A stretch of 64,000 bases of DNA from positions 186,001 to 250,000 of the forward strand of contig JABELC010000010.1 in assembly GCA_028455995.1 (NCBI GenBank), given 5' to 3'. The DNA is from Scleromitrula shiraiana (Eukaryota; Ascomycota; Leotiomycetes; Helotiales; Sclerotiniaceae). The notes under the pieces were generated by a model. That model searched no databases. It saw only the letters and a program-made list of their open reading frames with translations, and was not told the DNA's origin. The translations under genes and the position numbers were made by a program. Shown here piece after piece: positions 25,672 to 38,705 of this stretch; position 1 is the stretch's first letter, and each line of letters opens with the position of its first letter.

Positions 25672-26582
25672 TGTTTGTGTGAGGTATTTGGGGGTGAGAT
25701 TGATAGGGGAGGGGGAAGAAGGGGGGGGGGATGAAGGAGCTTTTTGTTCAGATTATATAATGGTAATGATATACAGCACTATCTCAGATATTCGAATAAG
25801 ATAGCAAGCAAAGGACGGGGTGATATGGTTTACGATATAATATGATAATTCATCTAGTAAAGAATAATATAGTTAGGATACCGCAATCACAATATCAATT
25901 TCAGAAAACAATTATTACACATTACACATAACACATAATACACACTTACTGCAAGGTTTCAAATACAATAGAAGGGATTTAAAGGATGGGTTGACGATGA
26001 TATATTGATTTTTTCCTTTCCTCTCTTTTTCTTCCTTTCTCTGTCTCTTGATCTCAAATATACTACCAGTATTATAAAGTAAAGCTAAAACCGATTGACT
26101 GATTGACTGATTGGTTGACCAGCGGACTGGTGGACTAATTTTCTCTTGTTTCGTTTTCCTTCCATCCACCCATCCATACACCCAATCTTTCCTGCCTCAT
26201 ACATGACAAACCATCCGACCCAATCTATTCCACAGTGAGATTTTTAAAAGCCAAATTCTTTTTCCGCCTGCACCTATTCATCCATTGATCCGTCCATCCA
26301 TCCGTTCGATCGTTGTTTCATTATTCCATACCCATATTTATATTTAGATCCATGCCATCATCAAAATATCGATAAATGGTTCCATAACAGGCTTCTAACC
26401 CACTTCCAATTGTAACATCCGCCACCAAGTACAGTCGAATCAATTCCAGCCACCGACTCCAGTCCAATCCAATCCATTCCAGTCCAGTTCAAGATCGAAA
26501 TCGAAAGGGAGAAAAATTCAAAAATCAACAATCACCGCCCAACCCCCTGACCTCCCCCCCCTCTTACTACACCCCTCACCAT
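25672..26582. other. Convergent intergenic region
   Basis: 3' ends of POT1 and MKT1 face each other here. Short TGACTGAT repeats lie near 26095-26118. No gene supported. Confidence 0.55.
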
Positions 26583-29257
26583 CTACCTCCTAACCTCCAA
26601 ATACTTCGCCGCATCATCCCAAGTCTTCTTTTCCGCCTCCTTCATTTCCTCCTTCCCCAATATCTTAACACCAGCATGTAACGCATCAAAGAATGCAAAC
26701 GCCACATCTAGATCCTCTACAAAATTGATCGAGTGAGGAAGATAAGTTTCGCTGTATGAGGACTTTAGTGTTTGTCTCTCATCTTTGGGGAGGTCTGGTT
26801 TGATGTAATCGTCTAGGTAGGTTTTGACTGCTATACCGAAGGCGACGTCGATGTCTTTGTCGAATGGGAGACTGTGGTTGATTTTGTGTTAGTTTATGTT
26901 TATAAATGAAAGGGGCGTGGAGAAAATACCTTCGTCCTAGTCCTTGATACTGTGTCTTATCACGAACAACTTGACCACTCAGAAGCATGGATGCAACAAT
27001 AGCCTCTATCAAATCTCTATCGGTCTCTCTAATCGATTTGATGATGGAATGGTATGCGAGGAAATTCTTGCTTAGTGGACCAGTATAACCAATGGTATCA
27101 TGTCGAAGTTTCAGTAGACAAGCTGTTCGACTGATAAGCATACAATTGGCCTTATCCTCTTCCGAACCTCGCATTGGACCACCAATAAGTTCAGGATGAC
27201 GATTGTGAGTGTGTAAGTTTTGTAGACGAATAAGTTCAAATGCGATAAATGCTGCTTCTTCAATCAAATGAGCGTCCTTGTACTTATCAGAGATTGGTTG
27301 AACTGCTTTTAAGGTGGTTGCGAGTGCTTTTCCCCAATTTGTTAATTCGTGTTTATCATTGACATATTCTCTGAGGTGAAGAAGACGCCACAATGCGTTG
27401 GACAAGATCTCTGGTTTTGATTTTAGACCAGTTGCCTTTCCTTTTCCAATTGTCTTCGCAGGAAAGTCTTTCTCGAGTAACGATATTAAAGCGAATGGTA
27501 TCTTTCCTGCCTTCAGTGATTTGGTCTCCAAGCTCTTGAAATCTGCCTCCTTTACACCCCAAACATCAATTTTCTCATTGGTTCTTGGTTGTAACGATCG
27601 AGGATTTAACTTCGGCCTCAAGTCATCCTCAAACCAATATCGCACGATGATTTCTTTGTAAAGGAATCCACGATGTAATCGAGATGCAATTACAGCAGCA
27701 GAAATTTCTTTGATTGGTAATAATTGATCCGAGACCAGGCGTCGATATTCATCAGATAAAACACCATCCAGAGGTGGAAGAACGTAGTATTCAAGGGAAT
27801 TAAAAGTGTTCATAAGTCGTGGGCCAATGACATCGCTTTGAAGGTAGGAGTACAGTTCGGGGGGTAGTTGTAAACCGAGATATTCATGATTGTCTCCGGT
27901 AAGATGGTCATAATCTTTGACGTGTACGCTTCCATCTGGTTGTACAGTAACACAATGCTTAATGCCCATCTTTGCTTTGCGATATTTGTCCAGCCAGTTC
28001 CTGTCTCGGACATTTAAAATATCGCTAAAAGCTGCACAAGTGGCACTAACTGATTTTTCCGAGGTTCTTAGTAGGTTGACAGCATCACCTACACTGTAGG
28101 GCTGTCGACTAATGATAGTCATATCTTGAAGTGGTGGGAAGGGTGCTAAAAATGATGTACCGACCATCAATAATGCATCCCAAAGCATGTCTGCTGTGAT
28201 GTTAAGTTTTTTTAATAGCTCAGATTTGAGAAATCCCGTGAAAGCCTTTTTCTCCCAGTCGCTTGGGCTTGGTGGGTTGATAACCGCATCCCAAATATCG
28301 TAAAGAAGAAGTTCTTGGGAGCCCATAATACCGTCGATGAATTGGGTATCATGACGATCAAGAGCTGCTAGCTATAAATTTGTGAGCGAAACTGCCAGTT
28401 TAAAATGAAGAAGTATTATTTACCTGAGCGCAAGCACTAAAAGGAGCAACCATGTACTCCAAGCCCCGTTCATTGAGGACTTCTTGTAAAATAGGGTATA
28501 AATCGGTCATTTGAATGGCACCTGTCCTTAATCAGCATATGAGATGCGCAGGAATCCATTGATACGAACCAGCCTTGCGAAAAGCTGCAACAGCATCTGT
28601 AGGGTTTGAATCATTATATAATCCCCATGCGCTCTCCGTCATCGATATAGCTCCTTTCAAGTAACGCATTGTCATTTCGTTCTTTCCAAGGACTGATTGA
28701 CCTTCAAAGACCATGAATGGTGTCATATCAAACTCCTTCCACTTGTCCAAATCATTCTCAATATGTTGTTTTAAGCCCATAGGGTGTCCACCTAGAGCAG
28801 CGAGGAGAGGTTCGTCGGCAGGACCTTTAAGGAGGTTCTCGAGGTATGCGGTTGCTTCAACACCAATTTTTGCATGGGCGCAATCGGAAAATGGCATGGT
28901 ACTATAGATAATAATGTTAATCAATTATCTCGAATCGCAAGAATAAATAACATACCATGATCCGGCCTCAATGTATGGGTCGATAGTATTCACTAAAAGT
29001 TGTACATCGTGATCAGCATATTCCTCTTGTTGATAAGCCACCCAAGCATCTTGGTCAAACCAATTGTCGGCATAGTATTGAGTGAGAATATCAGGGGAAA
29101 GAATAACAGGAGATATTCCAGCATATGAATTTGACACAATGGTTTCATCATCACTTTCGTATGAAGTTTGACCCATTTCGAAGTTTTGGTGCGCGCGCAA
29201 GGCTGAGGTTTTTTCTTAAGTTGAAGTTGAAGGAGTATAGTTGTACTTACGAGGCAT
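26583..29257 (-). CDS. mkt1: Mkt1 family post-transcriptional regulator
   Basis: Homologue of yeast Mkt1, an XPG-like protein without nuclease activity that works with Pbp1 on mRNA translation and stability. Exons by consensus: 29257-29251, 29202-28956, 28901-28570, 28521-28424, 28371-26930 and 26871-26583 give 804 aa. The N-terminal XPG-like part contains KIGVEATAYLENLLKG, EPLLAALGGHPMGLKQHIEN and FMVFEGQSVLGKNEM. The I-region-like part has LQEVLNERGLEYMVAPFSAC and QFIDGIMGSQELLLYD. The MKT1 N- and C-terminal domains follow (LPPELYSYLQSDVIGPRLMN; LLHLREYVNDKHELTNWGKA) and it ends KYLEVRR. The 7-nt first exon (MP plus one base) is unusual; a downstream ATG in EMGQTSYES could also start translation. 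Donor GTTCGT in intron 3 is non-consensus but needed for frame. Confidence 0.88.
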
Positions 29258-30038
29258 TTTGTGTAATTATTTCCAACTATCTACTACGAGTCAATTGTTC
29301 TTTCCAAATGCGATTGATATCCCAAGTACTTTCCAAGAGGGAAAGACCAAATTATTAGAATATTCGTGGTTATGCAATAATAGGTAGTTTGTAGATTGTT
29401 GAGGAAATATTTGGAGGGGTGGGTGTTTGTAAGAAGTGGGAAAGAACGTTCGTTTGCTGAAGCGTTTTGTGGGATTAAATTAGTTAATAACCGGTATGTG
29501 GAGTCAATAATGATGACGGTTGGGTAAATTGTGAGAGAGAGATAGATGGATATGATTGTGAGAGATATTTGAAGATATACTTCGAAGAGTAAAGTAGATG
29601 AATTATTGAATTGGAGAAGAAGAAGAAGAAGAGGGGAGTAGGAGGGGAAGAATTTGTGAATGATCACCAAAAGAAGGTCAGTTTGTCAGTTTACCAGTTT
29701 ACCACTCCACTTGAGTATGTAATTAATTTAGAACTTCAGACCAGACTTGCGGCTTAAAAAAAGTCAAAGCTCCAAAAAAGGTACTGAGTCTATTTAAGGC
29801 TAGCGTTCCCACAATTGATCTTCCGATGTTACATACATACTCACGTGAGTCTTATCATGAGCTTCAATTTCGATAAGACTTCGAATTCGTGATGAGGGGT
29901 TGAAGAGCTTGGAGGATATCATCCCACTTCTTTGAGATACGAGAGGAAAAGGAAATGAAAACAAATCCCACTTATTGTTTTGATTTTTGAAGAAATAACT
30001 ATAACTCATGATAATCTATACAATTAACGTTATTAAAC
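29258..30038. other. Divergent intergenic region of mkt1 and oxygenase gene
   Basis: 781-bp spacer with an AAGAAGAAGAAGAAGAGG purine tract near 29616-29636. No gene supported. Confidence 0.55.
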
Positions 30039-31477
30039 ATGTCGACAACTAATGAAGGACAAATTCCTGTTATAGATATCTCCGGATCTCTACCAGAATC
30101 TGAAATAGCTAAACAACTTGTAGATGCTGCTGCAACATTTGGCTTCGTTTATATAAAGAATGAAGGGAAAGATATTCCTGTGGAGGCTATTGAGAGCACA
30201 TTTGATCTGGTATATATATATAATGCAGCATTTCTTCAATTGGGTCCGCGTGCTAACTCTACTTTGCGAATAGTCACAAGAGTTCTTCTCATCATCACCT
30301 GAGGAAAAGCAAGCATGTAAAATAACAGAGAATGTATGTCATGTGGAGGTCTGGTGGAAGGAGTTTGTGCTGATTGATATATTAGAACAGAGGATACTCT
30401 GGGATGCATACAGAAAGTTTGGATGGGAAGAATCAAAGAGTATGTCAATCATATAAACATTTCATGTTAACAAACATTGATTTCAGCAATAGGTTGGGGA
30501 TTTCAAAGAGTACATTGACATCAAAGACATATCAACCGAATGCAACTAACACACTAACTCCCATCACAGAGCCTTCAACCTGGGAGATTTCTCCAATGGA
30601 AAAGCTCAACAGCCTCTTCCACCATCTCTTGCACCACATGAAGCCGAACTTAACGAATTTCAATTATACTGCCATAAACTATGTCTTCGAATCCTCACTC
30701 TCTTTGCCATTGGACTTGAGGTATGAAATTCCACACTTCCAAAATCATACGTCACCTCAACTAACAAACTACAGGTCGAACAATCAGAAGGCGGATCCAC
30801 CTGGTTTTCATCCCGTCACCACGGAGGAACTACAGGCTGTATCCTCCGCCTCCTCCACTATCCACCCATCCCACCCAATTCCGATTACCAGCCCGACGTA
30901 GACGTAAGAGCTGGTGCCCACTCAGACTATGGCTCCGTGACTCTCCTATTCCGTACGTCTCCCCTTCCATTTCCTCACTTCCCCCAACCACCCACTTAAC
31001 AAAATTCACACCTACTAACCCCCCACTCACCCACACACAGAACGCCCCGGTCAACCCGGCCTCGAAATCCTCCCCCCCACATCCCAAACCTGGACGCCCG
31101 TACCCATCTCCCCCCCCACCACAACCTCCGACCCCTCGCCCCCAATCCTCGTAAACATCGGAGATCTGCTCTCCTACTGGACTAACAATCTGTTAAAATC
31201 TACTGTTCATCGCGTGGTTTTTCCTCATTCCTCCCCATCTTCTTCTTCTTCCTCGGAAATTGCTTCGCGCTATAGTATAGCGTATTTTTGCCATCCGGTT
31301 GGGAGTACGGTTTTGGAGAGTGTGCCTAGTGAGCGGGTTAGGAGGGAAGCTTCGGGGACTGGGGGTGGGGATGGAGGGAAGAAGATTACGGCGGATGAAC
31401 ATTTGATGGGACGGTTGAAGGCTACGTATTTGGGGATGTATGGGAATGAGGAGGGGAGTGGGGAAAATGAAAAGTAG
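30039..31477 (+). CDS. 2-oxoglutarate/Fe(II)-dependent dioxygenase, isopenicillin-N-synthase-like
   Basis: Soluble oxygenase with DIOX_N and 2OG-FeII_Oxy domains; substrate unknown. Seven exons join in frame: 30039-30209, 30274-30333, 30386-30439, 30493-30509, 30570-30720, 30775-30952 and 31041-31477, giving 355 aa. The N-terminus shows IPVIDISG and FGFVYIKNEG; then GYSGMHTESLDG and KEAFNLGDF. Iron ligands are His200 and Asp202 in GAHSDYGSVTLLF and His267 in STVHRVVF. The Arg of SRYSIAYF would bind 2-oxoglutarate. A 17-nt fourth exon is required to keep KEAFNLGDF intact. A Thr/Pro-rich insert (about 232-243) and a Ser run (about 274-282) decorate the barrel. Such enzymes occur in primary and secondary metabolism; no biosynthetic cluster surrounds this one. 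Confidence 0.85.
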
Positions 31478-31990
31478 GGGGGGGGAAGGAGAATGTGTGA
31501 AAGATGAGGGTGAATGATAAGAGATTGATTGATTGGTTATCCCGGATTTTGTATTCGTGGTTGGGAATGGGGGGATGGAAGGATGAATGAATGAGATCAA
31601 TGTGATGAAAAGTCAAAATAGGCAACGTTATTTGTCTATGTTGATGGCATATCATGCTCTAAATGCATAAGTGTGATACAACAAACAATCTATGTTTCCA
31701 CTCTAGCTCCTTCAAATATAATAAGTTGGATCAAACAAGATGATAAATCTATCTACCTATCTATCGAACCATCCATAATGCAACACAATGAATGCATACC
31801 ACACCACTTGAGCCTGTCATATCTCATAACCCATCCAGCAAGCAAGCAAGCAACTATTTCATCCCTTCATTCGCATAACCGCAACGTATCACCTCAATCT
31901 CTAACGAGATTCAGTTGCAAATCCAAATCCAAATCCATGTGAGTAGACAATTAGAACAAAATCCGCTATTCCCGAATCTTGTCTATCTAT
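31478..31990. other. Convergent intergenic region
   Basis: 3' flanks of the oxygenase and PUS4 genes. No gene supported. Confidence 0.55.
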
Positions 31991-33528
31991 CTAAGAACTC
32001 TTCTCCTCAGTAACCTCAACATCTTCGTTCTTGGCTACAGGTGTATCTTCTGCCTTAATCTCAGCTGGCGCAACATCTTCAGATTTAACCTCCTCAGATT
32101 TAACCTCCTCACCCTCACTTTTAACCCCATTCTCCTTCACCTCCCCCTTAACCACCTCCTCAACATCAACCGCCGCCCCACCTCCCCCAATAGTCAACTT
32201 ATCCACCCCCCACTCCTCCAACATCCTCTCAACCATCGGTCCCCAAACCCCCTCCCCCTCCTTCAACAAATCATACTCCAGCACGTTCTTCCCCAGCTCA
32301 AACTGTCCCTGTCTCGTCCTAACCAATTTAGACATTAATGCCGCTGAGCCCAGATCGGCGCCGAGATCGTGACATAGTGAGCGCACGTAGAAGCCGGATG
32401 AGACTGTCATTCTGATTTTCGCGGCCGGGGGTCCGGTTTTCTTGGGAGATGGCTCGTCTTGTTGTTGTTTTTCTTTAGATGGGATGGGTTGATCTGCGGA
32501 GGTTTCTGGGGCTTTCTCGGTAGATGCATTGATTTCGGCTTCAGCTTCAGCTTCCGCCAATCCTCCCGACATTAACGCATCCTGTGATTCAGTCGAAGCA
32601 GCAGGAGTAGGATTAGAATTCGCCTTTTTATGTTTAGTCGCCGGCCGTTCCATAACCAATTCATCCTGATCATCACCCATTTTCCTCTTCCGGCTCTCAA
32701 AATCCTCCAACGCGTGTTTATTTTCGTCTTCCTTGGTGTGGCTCGCTGGATTCGCATTCTCTTGTTTCCAGAGTTGCGTCGCGACATTTACTTCTGCGTA
32801 GCCAGCTTCTTCCGTGGGTGCTTTCCAGGGATGTGTTCCGCCTTCGTAGAACTCGAGTAATTCCATCTCGGATACATTGACATCTCTCCTCTCAATTGCC
32901 TTTGGGATTTCTTTCCCTTCGCGTGCATACTCGTATAATGGCTTTCCGTTCATTTTTAGCGCCGAAAATAATGGAGGCAATTGCATAAATTTTCCTCTGT
33001 ATTTTGCTAATCCTTTCTCTACCATATCCTTCGTAATATGTTCATATGGAGCTCTCTTTAATAGTTTTCCATCTTTATCGTAGGTATCTGTTGCGGCACC
33101 AAATAATACAATTGCTTCGTATGTTTTTGTACAGTCGAGGAAATTGCCTAATGCTTTTGTGCCCTTTCCAACACCGGCGATTAGAACTCCTGTTGCTAAG
33201 GGATCTAAGGTTCCTCCATGACCAATCTTGACTTGGACTTTCTTGTTATTTTTACGACGTTTTTGGTATTGATTGCCGCGTTCTTTCTGGCGAGTTTTAG
33301 TCTCAATTTCAATCCATGGTGCGAATAGTTTGGAGGGGTTGAAATGATATTGCAAATCTCGAAGAACTTGGGCGGAAGAAAGTCCAGTGGGCTTATTGAT
33401 GCCTATGGTATATGTTAGTGATTTCACATTCATATATGAAAATCTAGATAGAATTGGATATGCGATTACTTACCAAAGACACCCTCAAGTACCTTTCCTT
33501 TCGTCATTCTCCAGAAATGGTTGGACAT
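31991..33528 (-). CDS. pus4: tRNA pseudouridine(55) synthase, TruB/Pus4 family
   Basis: Converts U55 of tRNA to pseudouridine. Exons 33528-33474 and 33402-31991 give 488 aa. Splicing restores the conserved start VLEGVFGINKPTGLSSAQVL, which the unspliced frame lacks. The catalytic motif GHGGTLDPLATGVLIAG holds the nucleophile Asp85. KTYEAIVLFGAATDTYDKDG, PPLFSALKMNGKPLYEYAREG and the late SSGFYVRSLCHDLG are TruB motifs II-III. Two features lengthen it beyond bacterial TruB: a low-complexity insert rich in Ala/Glu/Lys between about 225 and 345, which splits the catalytic domain, and an acidic VKSEE-type repetitive tail. Divergent from the gene at 33919 with a 390-bp spacer. Confidence 0.92.
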
Positions 33529-33918
33529 CAGCTAATATCTATTGTGCTGGTATCAATGGCTTTGTAATGAGAAGATTGAAGATATATAATTTAATTTTTC
33601 GAAGACCAAGCTTGAAGTTGGGGGAAAATGCGCAACCATTCATAGAGTAGCAAATAAGTGGGCCATGTCTATCCTATCTTATCAGCATGTGACGCTTCCG
33701 AAGTTAGGTAAGCTATAAGTCGGAGTATCCTTATTCCGAGCGCTCTCGCTCCATTTCAAGTTCGATTTGAGCCTCGTCCAAGATAATGCTATTGTCCAAA
33801 TTTCAGACTGATTCACATCTCATTACTATTGAAACCGAAATTTCCATGTCCTTCATAACTTTCCACATTGACTATAAGTTTCATCGAAATTCACGTCAAC
33901 TTCGTGATTTCTAGCACC
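33529..33918. promoter_or_regulatory. Short divergent promoter region
   Basis: A 390-bp spacer separates the PUS4 start from the start of the RFTS-like gene, so the two probably share promoter sequence. No specific factor site can be assigned. Confidence 0.4.
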
Positions 33919-35628
33919 ATGGCAATCAATCGATGGAGCAACAAGGCTACCCAGCTCGATGTAGAAATGGACCCTGATAATGATACTGATACCAATGTTC
34001 AAAAGGATGAACGAGAAGAACCGAAACTGGTCCTTTTTGATGCTATTATCTACAAAGATAAAAATATACCAGCCACTGTTGATGATCTAAATACTGGACC
34101 TTTACATGCTCAGGGTTTTCTATGGATTGAAGATGCACATAAAATGCGCTGTAAGTATTCTATATCCCCCTTAAACTCCTACAATAACGATAACTAATTA
34201 TTTTTAGTACATAAACCAAATGGTTCCGAGTGTGGAGTTATGTTTCAAACATATTCCTATGAACGAAATGCACTTGGAGCCATAGCCTTCTGGGTTTTGG
34301 ATCCACAAACCAATTATTGGCTTGAAATCGTCCCTTCTCAGCAGTACTCGAGTTATTATGGTCAATTAATTGGTAGTGCTGAGTTGATGCATTTCGTTAA
34401 GGATTATTATCTTGGTGTTATTGCAAAGGAAGTTAATGATGATATTGCACAATTATGCTGGGAGGTATGTCCATGATCATCTTTTGAAGAAATGTTGAGT
34501 TTCCAATACTGATATATGCATCTAGTTCAGCCGAGAAGATGGTCGTGGATTACATGCAAGTGATGTCATGAGAGTTCTTTCTGATGGTGCCAATTCCTAC
34601 TTTCTTCTGTCTCAATTTAGAGAGGAAATTTATGTAGATGAGGAGAAGGTTCTAAAATGGAGCAATACCAAGCTACACAAATTCTTAAAGAGAGAATGTC
34701 TTGTAAGTAACAAATTTTCGCATCATAAATTTTCTCAGGCACTAAACAGTGATAGCAATCCTACAATAAAGCATACGGGTATATCGACCCTAGCGAAGTC
34801 CCTCAACAAGCACCAACACCAATAGAACACCCTTCACCACCCCCACCACCTCCTACTCAACGCCCCTCGCCCGCCCAGATACCATCCACTCCCCTCCACC
34901 CTTCAGCTACCCCCCTCCAGACTCAACAGATGTCCCACATTCTCCTATACTTAAGCAATCAAATCTCCTCTCCACACGGAAAACCCATCTCCAGAATGAC
35001 CGCCAACTGGCTCGGTACGGAGCTCTACCAAAACTATCGAATCCCGGACAATAGTAACGCGGAAGGATCTCGAATCTCCAAATGTATCATCTACCTTCTC
35101 GGGACCATGCTCGCTGATGTCCTAGAACAACATATTCCTCAACTTGTAGATTCCGCTTTTATGTATGATTTAAGGAAAGTAGGACGAACGAATTACCCCC
35201 CTTTTACTAGCAAAGTGAAGTCATTTGAGGAGTGGGATAGATATTTCAGTATTGCGAAGACGATTAGTTTAGCTCCGAGAGCCGCCCGTACGGAGAAACC
35301 GATCAAAAGGGTGCAATCTGGAGAGGAAAACAACATCGGCACAAGAGAGAAAACGCTTCCTCGCGTCAAAGATCTTTTTCAAAATAAACCTCCTATTGGT
35401 CGTCCAGCCAAAACACTACGTTCTTCGACCAGAGATTCCTTCAAACGCAAATTGGAGGAGCTAGATAACGAGGATGATGAAACTTATACGGAAGAAACAA
35501 ATGATGACGATGATGACGATGCTCCGATTGATTTCCAGTCTGTGTTGCAGAAGATTATACAGCTAGGCGCGCCTGAAGTTATTAACGGGAAGGTTGTTCC
35601 GGCGAGGATGATACGGGGAGGCTATTAG
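33919..35628 (+). CDS. RFTS (DNMT1-RFD)-like domain protein
   Basis: Exons 33919-34150, 34208-34464, 34526-34702 and 34756-35628 join in frame to 512 aa. The N-terminal half (about 35-165) has the layout of the replication-foci targeting domain of maintenance DNA methyltransferases: LVLFDAIIYKDKNIPATVDD, HAQGFLWIE, then IAFWVLDPQTNYWLEIVPSQ and YYGQLIGSAELMHFVKDYY. A Pro-rich linker (about 245-270), a helical region (SRMTANWLGTELYQNY; CIIYLLGTMLADVLEQHIPQ) and a basic/acidic tail with a run of Asp follow. No methyltransferase motifs are present. The family assignment is from pattern resemblance only. If right, the protein could read ubiquitylated histone H3 or another chromatin mark in the nucleus. 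Confidence 0.6.
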
Positions 35629-38447
35629 GTATTTTTGAAATCCAAATTTAGGAGTTATTGGGCTGGAGTATAGTATGATATAGCATAGCATAGATACCCG
35701 GGCATTTGCATAATCATGGGTTATTGATTAAACCTTGCTAAATAGATAAACATATGGATGGATTCATAATTTGATTTTCGGGACTATATAATGGTTCACT
35801 TGGCTCGGATTCTGTTTCAATCGATAGACCTCTATACGCAAATGTTATTTCTGACAAGTGTCCGTCCCTATCGCCGACTCAATCGGTTCTATCTCAATGA
35901 CTTCGGTATTCTCTTCGCTTTCTTCATCTTCTTGAGATCTCGGCAGAATAAAGGTAGACGAATAGGCGCATAGACTGGCGAAAGGATTGTACACATGAGT
36001 TTCGGATCATATTGGATTTCCGGCAATGAAAAATGAATTGAGATATATGATACATTGAACTGATCGTTACGTCGGATGTTCGATGTTAAAGGAATAACAA
36101 ATGATTAGCCTATTGGCATCGTCATTACTGTCCGCAAATCACAAATGATTAGTAATTTATTACAGCACGAAACCCCCCCAAGAACTGATGTCTTGTCTGA
36201 TTTAGTCCATAGAGAAGTTTGTACCCTGGCATTAAACATCCGTTTAATCGGGTGTAACTTATCAAATTTGATATGTTCAACGAGTAGGAAGGCAAATTGC
36301 AAGGTAAGATATTACGCGGTGGATTGTACGTAATCCCGGGACCTTACAATTTTCAGGAAACCTATACACCAAGTCTTATATAATTATACGGTTTATCAAG
36401 TACAAACACTAAAGTTCTATTGTCCAGTTAGCTTCCGTCGTCAGAAATTCCCAGAAAATGACTTATATGACAAGGATAAATTTAATTGATTTTTCTAATT
36501 CTTCATATTTATCTCCACATGCGTTTCATGCTTGTCGGTGAACTTCATGTGTGGTTACATGCAATCTCAATTCTGCAGAAGAGCTCGGGGGCTTCATTCA
36601 ATCGTACCTAGACGCACTCGTTTAATCCATTACCGACGACTTTTGGACAGTCAGCATGTTTTGAATTGATATTTGTATTACTGTTTGCAACTGATGGTGA
36701 TCATAGTGATCTTGTCTGTTACCTGAAAACGAGTTCTATTACCCCTCCCCGCCACCTTATTCCTCCTATTCAGATATATATTACCCCATTCAGCAACCCG
36801 GTATATTTATACATCGGACGCCTGATTGGTCAATTGAGCCGTATTGCTAAATGGGATACTACGGGCCCATCCGTTTATCCAACAAACACAATACATACTG
36901 TATAGTTGGTCATGCGAACTTGCAAACTTACATTTTACTTCACTCACTCTATTTTATTTCGCGACGAGATGCAGTGATATTTATTTAGGATTGCATACCT
37001 TGTATTGATGTCCATATGTGCAGTGTAAAAATATATATTTAAATCAACTCCGTAATATTGTTTCTCACCTCGATGTGATGTGACTCAACTCGACTGAGCC
37101 AGACTTCTACATATGTGCATACCATGTATGCACATCGACATAGTTGTTATTTTCGGCAAGGCAGACTGTCCAGTATGATTGATTACAGAGTTATCTGAGA
37201 AATAGGATTAATTATCCAATATTTATCCAATACCCTAATTTCAATCTAATGAACTATGAAATACAAAGTATCATCAAATATATACTGTACGAAGTGTGTA
37301 GAAACGAGCGGAGATGAGAATGAAATTGAAAACGAGAATGAAATTGAGAACAGAAATTAAAATCAGAACGGAAATGAGAATGAGAATCAGAAAAATGAGC
37401 ATAGAAAGTAATATATAAGAAGAAGATTCAGAACGAGAAACGTACGACACGCTCCAACGTACAGTATAGAATTGTTTACTTATTACTTTTCTTCATTCAA
37501 AGATTTACCCTTGAGTAAAATACATCCTAGGCAAACCCCTGCAACGATCCAAATTCTAAAAAACTCGGGAGTCGATCCTTTTGCTTATGTTTTTTCCATA
37601 ACTCTGGCTCTGAATATGGATGAGAATGAGGGTACAGATACTGGATCCGAACTCCAACTCACCAATTATTTGTCTAATGTTTTACGGATTAGGCAGTTCG
37701 TACAATTTGTTTTGATCTTGTTTTTCTAGAAATTATTGGGTTACATTTTAAAGAACATGAATGAACTCGGGCTTCTGAGGGCTATCAGAAGGCAAGTAGC
37801 TAAAAAAGTGGGTGTACTGGCAAAATCTACGATTGACTAGTCGCTTAAATTACAGTCCTTTATTGTTTTATTTCAAGGGTGTTGATCCTCAAGCTGCATA
37901 TCGGCGGGTATCCGAGCGAGAGATATCAAGTAGATGATCTATAGTGTTGAAGTACTGGATAACCCCTATGTACGATGCATAATTTAACATGGACCACGAA
38001 AGAAGAACTGTGATAGTGAGGCTGTTTGACTAGCTTACAAGCTATGACTTCAACAACTTGTCTATAAAGCGCCAATTCCCAAGCTATTCGTCTCTTGTAT
38101 CTTTAGTCTTTCTGAACTTTATATAAGCCCCACACAAGAACTCCTCCCTCCCTCGCCCCACAATTGCTTTATTCTACCTGGATACCACCTACCTAACTAT
38201 CATCTGCCGAGCCGCCATCTACCTAGCCACCATCTGCTTAAACTACCATCTCTCTGGCTACTGCCTACCTCCCAGCCACCCAACTCAGCATATATAATCC
38301 CGATTTCATCTTCAATCGTTTCCACAGCTAAGCCAAATTTCACTTCTTATCATTTCAAGTACTTCGAATATCATCGACCTCGCCCAGCCTTCATTGAAAT
38401 CATATCACATCATCTTCCTCCGTCTTTCCTATCCAACCTATCTCACC
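35629..38447. other. Gene-poor stretch
   Basis: No intact gene supported apart from the remnant listed at 35845. It has a 10-bp hairpin (ATGTGCATAC/GTATGCACAT, 37113-37135) and a degenerate GAGAATGAAATTGA repeat near 37310-37400. Its last few hundred bases are the pyrimidine-rich leader of the small gene at 38448. Confidence 0.5.
35845..36006 (-). pseudogene. Possible C-terminal gene remnant
   Basis: A 54-codon open frame without its own ATG reads SETHVYNPFASLCAYSS, then an acidic tail EDEESEENTEVIEIEPIES, ending TAA. The composition looks like protein rather than random AT-rich DNA, but no upstream exon or family can be recognised. Confidence 0.25.
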
Positions 38448-38705
38448 ATGGTTCAACAAGACACCAGGGAGAAATTTGATATAGCCTTCAAGTTTTCTAT
38501 CTTTCGCTTATTCCCAATAACCTTCGATTGTTCTATTACTCGGCTGTTCCCATCTCTATCTTCCCAAAGACCCTCCAATATGAACATAACCGCCATTTTT
38601 ATGATGTTATTTGGAACACTAGCGCAATTCATTGGAACAAGTGCTATATTGATTGTCGCTGTTTCATACATAGCGATCAAAATTATGACAATTTATAATT
38701 TTTGA
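38448..38705 (+). CDS. Small single-span membrane protein, family member B
   Basis: 85-residue frame starting at an ATG in good context (CACCATGG); an internal ATG at 38580 would give a 41-residue protein. The C-terminal part, from MNITAIF, holds one hydrophobic span with the pattern LFGTLAQFIG...SYIAIKIM. This resembles the small proteins at 41227 (LFGVLSSFIG...SYITIKVM) and 58596 (LLGILSSLIG...SYRMLQI). The gene is preceded by a pyrimidine-rich leader and a TATATAA at about 38290. Function unknown. Orientation matches the gene 2.5 kb downstream, so tandem duplication followed by divergence is likely. Alternative view: only the 41-residue segment is real. Confidence 0.5.
   Translation: MVQQDTREKFDIAFKFSIFRLFPITFDCSITRLFPSLSSQRPSNMNITAIFMMLFGTLAQFIGTSAILIVAVSYIAIKIMTIYNF

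Noticed and set aside
37472..37729. 85-codon plus-strand frame
   Set aside because: Mild protein-like composition but no domain, paralogue or splice context; not enough to call a gene.
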